Assembly (NCBI GenBank): GCA_030690515.1
Contig: JAUYGP010000538.1
Span: 1-7,583, forward strand
From: Giesbergeria sp.
GTDB taxonomy: Bacteria; Pseudomonadota; Gammaproteobacteria; Burkholderiales; Burkholderiaceae_C
Direction of reading: 5' to 3'
DNA: 7,583 nucleotides
The position numbers and the translations under genes are program-made. The notes below the pieces were generated by a model, which was not told the DNA's origin, ran no database searches, and saw only the letters and a program-made list of their open reading frames with translations. Positions 1-4,740 of this stretch are shown here, in pieces; within the stretch, counting starts at the first letter, position 1, and the number at the start of each line of letters is the position of its first letter.

Positions 1-80
1 AGAAGAGGGAAGGGCACCTACACGGGCCATTGCTGCGTTTGGCCAGGGCAGAGCAGCAGCGGTGTGGCTGTCCCTTCAAC

Positions 81-136
81 GTTTGACGGGCGCAGCCGCC
101 GGCCCACACAACCAACGGGGTGGCCCGCATTCAAAC
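81..136 (-). other. Imperfect stem-loop just after the DUF3224 stop codon
   Basis: Seen in the sequence: GTTTGA+CGGGC (81-91) pairs with GCCCG+TCAAAC (123-127 and 131-136), giving an 11-bp stem with a 3-nt bulge (128-130). On the minus strand it begins five bases after the TAG stop at 142-144. It could act as a 3' end stabiliser or a Rho-assisted termination site for the gene at 142-552. No T-run follows it on the minus strand, so it is not a standard intrinsic terminator. The loop can also fold on itself (GGCC-rich arms), so the exact structure is uncertain. The rest of 1-141 shows no gene or other recognisable element. Confidence 0.3.
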
Positions 137-141
137 ATCCG

Positions 142-552
142 CTATGACAGGCCGTCCACATCAAACCAGATGTGGTGGGTGCCGTCAGCGTCGATCCGCA
201 TGCCGCCGCTGCCCTTGATGGCCCGGAGATCCTCTGTTCCGCTGCCTTCAACGATCGAGAAGAACTCCTGGGTTCTGTCTTTTCCGCTGGTCGCGGCAGA
301 GTGAATGAAATTGAAACTGCCGCGTTTCCCGTTCAAAGAACCCTCGAAGGATTCCATGGCGCAATAGGCGCCCAGCCCGGATGCGGGATCGAACGCCGCA
401 GTGAAAAGGGTTGCCGAGCGGCCCTCGACTTGCCCGAAAAACTGCTTTTCCATCGTGGCAACTCCGGTCGGCAAGCCCGTCTGAATGCCTGGCGAGGGAG
501 CAAGGGCGCCCGGCTTGAAGTCTTTGGTCTTGAATGTGCCGTTGATTCTCAT
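142..552 (-). CDS. DUF3224-family small protein
   Basis: The product is 136 aa with no signal peptide and no membrane segment, so it is probably cytoplasmic. It matches what I recall of DUF3224: an N-terminal strand 'GTFKTKDFKP' (residues 5-14), a central 'FFGQVEGRS' (about 38-46), 'MESFEGSLNGKRGSF' (about 65-79), and a C-terminal 'VEGSGTEDLRAIKGSGG' followed by a final beta strand. The family is small and beta-rich, and I know of no established reaction. The start at 552 places the conserved GTF strand at the N-terminus and gives a typical family length. In-frame ATGs at 582, 615 and 657 would add 10, 21 or 35 residues that look unlike the family, and none of these starts has a strong Shine-Dalgarno sequence. 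Codon use is more mixed than in the neighbours (AGA, ACA, CTT, TCT, GTT all occur), which suggests a different origin. It is isolated from the genes upstream by about 410 bp. Confidence 0.75.
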   Translation of the reverse strand: MRINGTFKTKDFKPGALAPSPGIQTGLPTGVATMEKQFFGQVEGRSATLFTAAFDPASGLGAYCAMESFEGSLNGKRGSFNFIHSAATSGKDRTQEFFSIVEGSGTEDLRAIKGSGGMRIDADGTHHIWFDVDGLS

Positions 553-670
553 GGAGGTGCCCGCCGGGTCTGTTGCTTGCATTCTGGGTAGGGAAATTCG
601 ACAAACCCGGTACATCTGTTTGCTTCCCACCGAGGGCGCCAAGCATTGGCATGACACGGGTTTTTCGCAA

Positions 671-697
671 ACTATACCGGGGTGAGCGGGGGGTCAG
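671..697 (-). promoter_or_regulatory. Possible sigma70-type promoter for the DUF3224 gene
   Basis: On the minus strand a TATAGT hexamer (671-676) matches the -10 consensus at five of six positions. Upstream, CTGACC (692-697) matches TTGACA at four of six, but the spacer is only 15 bp and is very C-rich. Transcription from here would run leftward into the gene at 142-552 with an untranslated leader of about 110 nt. The -35 region overlaps one arm of an inverted repeat at 687-719. The -10 is credible and the -35 is weak, so this is only a candidate. Confidence 0.25.
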
Positions 698-871
698 CCA
701 GCGCAGCGAAGTCCCCCCGTTCCAGGCCGGGTGAAGCGTTGGCCTGCGCGGGTACCCCGTCGCCTCGGGGTGCAGCGCAGGGGATGCAAACAGCGGGGTC
801 GCCTACGCTTAGGTGACTTGCTCCTGGCGACGCAAGAGAAAATGACTGCGCTGCCGGGTGCACTCCCCGGC
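687..871. repeat. Structured GC-rich intergenic element, probable degenerate Burkholderiales repeat
   Basis: This gene-free stretch contains at least five inverted repeats. CGGGGGG 687-693 pairs with 713-719. CAGGCC 723-728 pairs with 741-746. ACCCCG 754-759 pairs with 766-771. GTCGCCTA 798-805 pairs with 810-817, with one G-T wobble and a 4-nt loop. GCCGGG 853-858 pairs with 866-871. In addition GCAGCGCAG (772-780) is a perfect complement of 846-854 and would enclose the 798-817 hairpin. The segment 795-871 resembles, from memory, a repeat common between genes in Burkholderiales (GGGGTCGCC, a T/C-rich tract, then GGCGACGC and TGACTGCGC). The match is imperfect, so this is probably a decayed copy. 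An open frame at 672-863 (minus) looks like the spurious translations such repeats give and is not called as a gene. The remaining bases of 553-963 hold only the possible promoter and the repeat at 903-957. Confidence 0.5.
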
Positions 872-902
872 CTTGGCCCTTCGCCCAGGCAGGTCGTTAG
901 AG

Positions 903-957
903 TATCAAATTGATAGCTTCTACCGTAATGCTATAAAGCGCTAGAGGCCAAAAAGAC
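903..957 (+). repeat. Degraded Comamonadaceae-type intergenic repeat, copy 1
   Basis: The sequence starts with the perfect odd palindrome TATCAAATTGATA (903-915), runs on as TTGATAGC (910-917), and ends with AGCGCTAGAGGCCAAAAA (937-954). From memory, Acidovorax and relatives carry many intergenic elements made of ATCAAATTGATAGC, an inverted AGCGCTAG-type pair, and GGCCAAAAA. Here the right arm AGCGCTAGA (937-945) is intact. The left arm TCTACCGTA (919-927) matches only six of nine complementary positions, so the hairpin is decayed. It lies a few bases past the stop codon of the phosphatase gene (964-1635), so it may form part of that transcript's 3' end. Confidence 0.6.
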
Positions 958-963
958 TAATAA

Positions 964-1635
964 TCAGGCGTGCGTCACCATCGCCGCATGCTCCGAGCCG
1001 CCCAGGTGCGGCAAGGTGTTGAAAGTCTGCAGCATCAAGCGCTTGGGCGATACCGAGAATTCCGTCACCGCGCTGTTGCGGATGCGCATGTTCAGTGCAA
1101 TGGTCACCTCGGGCGCGGTGCCCAGTACCTCGCCCACGGCGGTGGAGATGGGGCCGCCGCTGCTGACCAGCAGCACGTTGTGGCCTGCGTAGTCGCGGCG
1201 CACCTGGTCGAGCACGCTGCGCACGCCGCCCGCGAACTCGTCCCAGCTGGGCATGCCCTGCGGGCTGATGACGCCGGCCATCCACTGCGCAATGGCATCG
1301 CACAGCAGGCGGAAGTGGTGGCGGTACAGCTCGGGCGTGTCGGGCTTTTGCAGCGGTTCGTTGTGGATGGCGCGGATCAGCGCCAGGCTGTCGTATTCGT
1401 TCAGGCCCGGCAGGGCGATGGCGGGGGGCAGGCCCGGCAGGCCCTCGGCAATGCCCTCCAGGGTTTGCGTGTGGCGGCGCAGCGTGCCCAGCAGCACGGC
1501 GTCAAAGCGCTGGCCGCTGCTGCGCCAGTATTCGCCCAGGCGCACCGCCTGCTGGCGGCCCAGAGGGCTGAGCTGGTCGTAGTCGTCCGCGCCAAACGAG
1601 GCCTGGCCGTGGCGCACAAGGTAGAGGGTTCCCAT
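964..1635 (-). CDS. Histidine phosphatase (phosphoglycerate mutase-like) family protein with altered active site
   Basis: The product is 223 aa, cytoplasmic, with no signal peptide or membrane helix. The N-terminus 'LYLVRHGQ' (residues 4-11) is the family signature, with His9 the expected phospho-acceptor and Arg8 a phosphate ligand. 'LRRHTQT' (52-58) corresponds to the usual LxRAxQT block (Arg54), and Glu80 in 'LNEYD' fits the acid/base position. The C-terminal motif, normally V-x-H-G-G, reads 'VSSGGPIS' (157-164), so Ser159 stands where the second catalytic histidine is expected. I recall related proteobacterial proteins with SSGG or TSGG here, so this may be a subfamily trait rather than decay. 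The substrate is not predictable. The start at 1635 places the signature at the usual distance; there is no clear Shine-Dalgarno. It lies 71 bp downstream of the dehydratase gene, with repeat remnants on both sides. Confidence 0.88.
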   Translation of the reverse strand: MGTLYLVRHGQASFGADDYDQLSPLGRQQAVRLGEYWRSSGQRFDAVLLGTLRRHTQTLEGIAEGLPGLPPAIALPGLNEYDSLALIRAIHNEPLQKPDTPELYRHHFRLLCDAIAQWMAGVISPQGMPSWDEFAGGVRSVLDQVRRDYAGHNVLLVSSGGPISTAVGEVLGTAPEVTIALNMRIRNSAVTEFSVSPKRLMLQTFNTLPHLGGSEHAAMVTHA

Positions 1636-1660
1636 GGGCTGCGATTTTGGCGATTGCAGC

Positions 1661-1708
1661 CACTTGCGCTTGTCACGCAAGCGACCGGCGCTATCAAAAT
1701 GAGAGTTC
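1661..1708 (-). repeat. Degraded Comamonadaceae-type intergenic repeat, copy 2
   Basis: On the minus strand this reads CTCTCATTTTGATAGC (from 1705 down to 1690), then a perfect stem CTTGCG/CGCAAG (1676-1681 and 1663-1668) with a 7-nt loop. An alternative pairing GCTTG/CAAGC is possible in the same place. The TTGATAGC core (1690-1697, minus) is identical to that of the copy at 910-917 but in opposite orientation. The order of modules agrees with the repeat I recall from Comamonadaceae, but the segment between core and stem diverges. It fills most of the 71-bp gap between the dehydratase stop and the phosphatase start and overlaps the stop codon. Confidence 0.45.
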
Positions 1709-2678
1709 AGACCTGCCGGGTCAGAACCTGTGCGAGCACGCTGGCGTCCACGTTGCCTCCCGTCAACGCCAAGCCCACCACCTGGCCCTGCAACTGCCCG
1801 CGCTCCTGCAATGCAGCCGCCAGCGCAGCAGCGCCCGCGCCCTCGGCCACGTTGTGGGTGTCGGTGAACAGATGGTGCATGGCGGCGGCCACCTCGTCGT
1901 CGCTCACCTGCACGGTGTGGTCGAGGTGGGGCATCAGGATGTCGAGCGCGCCCTGGTCGGCCACGCGGCAGGCCATGCCGTCGGCCAGTTGCGTGGTCAC
2001 GGGGCTTTCCACCACATGGCCTGCGGCGAGGGAGTCGGCATAGGTGGTGGCATGGCTGCTGACCACGCCCACCACGCGGGCGCGGTGCCCCAGCGCCCGT
2101 TTGGCGGCGATGGCCGAGCAGGCGCCCGAGCCCTGGCCAATGGGCACATACACCACGTCGAGCTGCGGCACAGCGCGGAAAAACTCCCACCAGTAGGTCG
2201 CCACGCCGCGCAGCAGGTCGGTGTGGAAGCTGGGCACCATGTGCGCGCCGCGCTCGGCGGCGATCTGCAGGGCGTGCTCGCGGGCTTCCTGGAAGTCTTT
2301 GCCGTGCTCGACCAGCGCAACGCCCAGGGCACGCATGGCGGCGTTTTTCTCGACCGAGTTGCCGCGTGGCACGACGATGGTGCAGGCCACGCCATGGCGC
2401 CGCGCGGCCCAGCCCATGCTCTGGCCGTGGTTGCCGCGCGTGGCGCTGACCACTTCACGCGGCAGCGCGCCGTGCTGGGCCAGTTGGTCGAAGTAGGTCA
2501 GGCCGCCCCGGATCTTGAAGGCGCCTACGGGCGTGTGGTTCTCGTGCTTGAGCCAGCAGTCGGTGCCCAGGCGTTCGCTCAGCAGTGCCCAGCGGTACTG
2601 CGGCGTGGCGGCAAAGTCGCGGTACACCACCTGGGCGGCGGCTTCGATATCGGCAAGGGTGGGCAGGGTGTGGAGCAT
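1707..2678 (-). CDS. Threonine/serine dehydratase-like PLP enzyme (fold type II)
   Basis: The product is 323 aa, usual for single-domain dehydratases without an ACT regulatory domain. 'KHENHTPVGAFKIRGG' (44-59) contains the PLP lysine, Lys55. 'SATRGNHGQ' (78-86) supplies Asn83, expected to bind the PLP ring hydroxyl. 'GQGSGACSAI' (181-190) is the phosphate-binding loop, and 'ALTGGN' (304-309) is the C-terminal ring-nitrogen motif. The family removes the beta-hydroxyl of threonine or serine to give a 2-oxo acid and ammonia; other substrates (for example in hydroxyectoine use) occur, so specificity is open. The start at 2678 fits the family N-terminus ('MLHTLPTLADIEAA'), although the frame stays open upstream to 2981 and no good Shine-Dalgarno is visible. 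It follows PhzF gene 1 after 154 bp and precedes the phosphatase. The lack of a regulatory domain favours a catabolic role. Confidence 0.9.
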   Translation of the reverse strand: MLHTLPTLADIEAAAQVVYRDFAATPQYRWALLSERLGTDCWLKHENHTPVGAFKIRGGLTYFDQLAQHGALPREVVSATRGNHGQSMGWAARRHGVACTIVVPRGNSVEKNAAMRALGVALVEHGKDFQEAREHALQIAAERGAHMVPSFHTDLLRGVATYWWEFFRAVPQLDVVYVPIGQGSGACSAIAAKRALGHRARVVGVVSSHATTYADSLAAGHVVESPVTTQLADGMACRVADQGALDILMPHLDHTVQVSDDEVAAAMHHLFTDTHNVAEGAGAAALAAALQERGQLQGQVVGLALTGGNVDASVLAQVLTRQV

Positions 2679-2723
2679 GGCGAATCGATTCAAAGGGATG
2701 TGAGGGAGACGGGGCCGTGGGGC

Positions 2724-2767
2724 GTGGTGGTGGTGGTGCCCGGCGTGCGTTCGCACCATGGCACGCC
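2724..2767 (-). other. (GTG)5 tract and inverted repeats in the gap between PhzF gene 1 and the dehydratase
   Basis: The 154-bp gap 2679-2832 holds five GTG units (2724-2738; CAC repeats on the minus strand). Next to it is a perfect 7-bp inverted repeat GGCGTGC (2742-2748) / GCACGCC (2761-2767) with a 12-nt loop. Nested in it is a competing hairpin GTGC-GTTC-GCAC (2745-2756). No T-run follows on the minus strand, so this is not an intrinsic terminator. It could modulate read-through into the dehydratase gene. In the dehydratase frame the CAC run would encode five histidines if translation began further upstream, which the family alignment does not support. Confidence 0.3.
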
Positions 2768-2832
2768 CGTGGCCAGGACCGGCGCGAGTACGACCAGGGG
2801 GGCCACGCACTGGTGGGGCATGGCGGGTGTTG

Positions 2833-3708
2833 TCACAGCAGTACCTCGCCCGATATGCAGGTGACGGAGTTTCCGCCCACCCAGATCGTGTCGCCGTCCT
2901 GCTCCACATGCACGCGTCCGGCGCGGCCCAGGCAGGTGCCCTGGCTGGCCACGTACTGCGCGGGGGCCAGGCCTGCGCCAATGAGCCATTGCGCCAGGGC
3001 GGCGTTCAGGCTGCCGGTGACTGGGTCTTCGACCAGGCCGTTGTTGCCGGGGAAGAAGGCGCGTACTTCGAAGGCAATGCCCTCCAGGTCGGTGCTGCCG
3101 ATGACGCCGACTTTTCCGCGCGGACCGACCACGCCCACGTCCAGCCCGGCCAGGATGGCGCCGTCGGGCCGCAGGGCCAGCACCTGTTCTGCCGAGCGCA
3201 GCATCACGCCGCGCCAGTTCGGGCCGTTGTCACACCAGGCGTGGTGCAGGATGTCGCTGCGCGCAACGCCCAGGCCCCGGGCGATGAGGGAAACCTCGGC
3301 CTCATCGAGCGGGCCGCTCTTGAGGAGTGGGGGGGCCGCAAAGGCCAGGCGGTCGCCGTCCTGGCGCAGCGTGACCAGACCCACACCGCATTCCTGCACC
3401 ACCGTCCCCGCGCGCTGGGGCGTGCCTCCGGCTTCCAGCCATGCGTGGCAACTGCCCAGCGTGGGGTGGCCGGCAAAGGGCAACTCGCGCCCGGGGCAGA
3501 AGATGCGCACGCGGTAGTCGGCCCCGGCGGCGTGGCCTTCGGCGGTGGGCGGCAGCACAAAGGTGGCTTCGGACAGGTTGGTCCAGTGCGTGAAGTCTTG
3601 CATGGCCTTGGTGCTGAGGCCGGTGCCGTCCAGCACCACGGCCAGCGGGTTGCCCCGGTAGGCCTGGGCGGTGAAGACGTCAACTTGCTTGAAGGGGCGT
3701 GGGTGCAT
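2833..3708 (-). CDS. PhzF-family isomerase/epimerase-fold protein (paralogue 1)
   Basis: The product is 291 aa, typical for the PhzF family, whose two-lobed fold is shared with diaminopimelate epimerase. Lobe 1 begins 'KQVDVFTAQAYRGNPLAVV' (7-25). Residues known as catalytic in Pseudomonas PhzF have counterparts here: Glu47 in 'NLSEATF', His81 in 'PFAGHPT', and Asp228 in 'EDPVTGSLN'. The C-terminus 'GRAGRVHV...WVGGNSVTCISGEV' is also family-like. Predicted cytoplasmic, cofactor-free and probably dimeric; it would move a double bond or proton in a small, perhaps amino-acid-derived substrate. True PhzF isomerises dihydrohydroxyanthranilate, but no other phenazine gene is nearby, so that reaction should not be assumed. 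It sits 138 bp downstream of a close paralogue; 66 of the first 100 residues are identical by eye count. The start at 3708 has a weak AAAGG 10 nt upstream. Confidence 0.92.
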   Translation of the reverse strand: MHPRPFKQVDVFTAQAYRGNPLAVVLDGTGLSTKAMQDFTHWTNLSEATFVLPPTAEGHAAGADYRVRIFCPGRELPFAGHPTLGSCHAWLEAGGTPQRAGTVVQECGVGLVTLRQDGDRLAFAAPPLLKSGPLDEAEVSLIARGLGVARSDILHHAWCDNGPNWRGVMLRSAEQVLALRPDGAILAGLDVGVVGPRGKVGVIGSTDLEGIAFEVRAFFPGNNGLVEDPVTGSLNAALAQWLIGAGLAPAQYVASQGTCLGRAGRVHVEQDGDTIWVGGNSVTCISGEVLL

Positions 3709-3828
3709 GGTGGGCGGGCCTTTGCGAGGGGGTGGAGGACGGTGTCTGGGGGTTCAAAAGACGATGGGCGCGGGCTGCGCTGGGCCACGCCGGGGGGCTG
3801 CCGGCGCTGTGCCGGGGGTGGTCGCCGG

Positions 3829-3845
3829 AGCCCTGGCGCTGGGCT
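3829..3845 (-). other. Short stem-loop just after the stop of PhzF gene 2
   Basis: AGCCC (3829-3833) and GGGCT (3841-3845) form a perfect 5-bp stem with a 7-nt loop, one base past the TAA stop at 3847-3849 on the minus strand. No T-run follows, so it is more likely a processing or pausing element than a terminator. The rest of the 138-bp gap (3709-3846) between the two PhzF genes is GC-rich, and I see no promoter or gene in it. Confidence 0.25.
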
Positions 3846-3846
3846 G

Positions 3847-4713
3847 TTAGGGGAAAAGGACTTCGCCTTCGATGCAGGTGATGGAGTTGCCGCCCACCCA
3901 GACCTGGCCGTCGGGGTCTTGCGTGATGCGCACACGCCCGGCGCGGCCCAGGCACTCGCCCTGGGCCACTACGTACTGGCGGGGTGCCAGATTTTCAGGG
4001 ATGAGCCACTGTGCCAGGCTGGCGTTGAGGCTGCCGGTGACCGGGTCTTCCGGGTTGCCCATGGGGGCGGCAAAAGCGCGGACCACCACGCCGGGCTCGC
4101 TGGTGTCGCAGGCCGTGGGTGTCACATGCACCACGCCCACGTCCTGGCCCAGGTCCTTGAGGCGGGCGTGGTCGGGCTGCAGGCCCCGCACGGTGTCGGC
4201 GCTGTCGAGCAGCAGGCCCAGCCAGCGCGGGCCGTTGTCCAGCAATTGCGCAGCCTGGATTTGCCCGGAGCGCAGGCCCAGCGCGCCGGTCACCAGCGCC
4301 AGCATGGCGGGGTTGGGGGCGCTGCGCTGCATGGGCGGCGCGGCAAAGGCCAGGGTTTCGCCCTGGCGCCGGATGCGCACCAGCCCCTGGGCCGACTCTT
4401 GCACGATGGTGTTGGGGTCGTGCGGCTGGTGGCCCGCCTGCAGCCAGGCGTGGCAGGTGCCCAGCGTGGGGTGTCCTGCAAAGGGCAGCTCGCCGCCGGG
4501 GGTGAAGATGCGCACCCGGTAGTCGGCGCCCCTTGCGCGGCCTTCGGCGGTGGGCGGCAGCAGAAAGGTGGTTTCCGATAGGTTGGTCCAGGCGGCAAAC
4601 CGCTGCATGGTCCGCTCGGGCAGACCGTTGCCGTCCATGATCACGGCCAGGGGGTTGCCGTCGCCAGGGCGGTGGCTGAACACGTCGATCTGTTTGTAAG
4701 AGCGCTTGTCCAT
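3847..4713 (-). CDS. PhzF-family isomerase/epimerase-fold protein (paralogue 2)
   Basis: The product is 288 aa with the full PhzF architecture: 'KQIDVFSHRPGDGNPLAVI' (7-25), Glu47 in 'NLSETTF', His81 in 'PFAGHPT', Asp223 in 'EDPVTGSLN', and the C-terminal 'GRAGRVRI...WVGGNSITCIEGEV'. All three expected active-site residues are present, so it should be catalytically competent. The two paralogues differ most in the middle (about residues 95-215 here), where the lobes meet and substrate specificity is likely set, which hints at different substrates. Its start at 4713 has a good Shine-Dalgarno, AGGA (4720-4723, minus strand), 6 nt upstream. The gene follows the aminotransferase after only 27 bp, so co-transcription is very likely and the substrate may be an amino acid or its oxo acid. 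The exact reaction cannot be read from the sequence. Confidence 0.93.
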   Translation of the reverse strand: MDKRSYKQIDVFSHRPGDGNPLAVIMDGNGLPERTMQRFAAWTNLSETTFLLPPTAEGRARGADYRVRIFTPGGELPFAGHPTLGTCHAWLQAGHQPHDPNTIVQESAQGLVRIRRQGETLAFAAPPMQRSAPNPAMLALVTGALGLRSGQIQAAQLLDNGPRWLGLLLDSADTVRGLQPDHARLKDLGQDVGVVHVTPTACDTSEPGVVVRAFAAPMGNPEDPVTGSLNASLAQWLIPENLAPRQYVVAQGECLGRAGRVRITQDPDGQVWVGGNSITCIEGEVLFP

Positions 4714-4740
4714 GGGGGGTCCTGGTCGTGTGTGGTGAAT

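Noticed and set aside
81..136. Integron attC site next to the DUF3224 gene
   Set aside because: The outer arms read GTT... then ...AAC 5' to 3' on both strands, the reverse of the attC order (RYYYAAC then GTTRRRY), and no integrase or second cassette is visible.
672..863. Open frame of 63 codons on the minus strand between the phosphatase and DUF3224 genes
   Set aside because: Low-complexity Ala/Pro/Gly translation lying entirely within the hairpin-rich repeat; no recognisable domain or Shine-Dalgarno. It resembles spurious translations of intergenic repeats.
880..905. CGTTAGAG as an integron core site
   Set aside because: The last base breaks the GTTRRRY consensus and there is no paired upstream CTCTAAC-type box.
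945..963. Intrinsic terminator after the phosphatase gene
   Set aside because: A CTTTTT run (minus strand) lies right after the stop, but no stable stem precedes it; the hairpin arms come after the T-run and the left arm is decayed.
1647..2864. Long plus-strand open frame (405 codons) opposite the dehydratase gene
   Set aside because: Antisense shadow of a well-supported PLP enzyme; composition-driven, no recognisable motifs.
1707..2981. Extended dehydratase start upstream to 2981 (424 codons)
   Set aside because: The extra N-terminus runs over the intergenic gap and into PhzF gene 1, includes five histidines from a simple repeat, and is unlike the family; the start at 2678 fits the normal N-terminus.
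2758..4581. Very long plus-strand open frame (607 codons) opposite both PhzF genes
   Set aside because: It is antisense to two clear PhzF genes with intact active-site motifs. Its translation is rich in Gly, Ala, His and Gln with no domain, as expected for GC-rich antisense frames; the duplicated PhzF genes explain its length.
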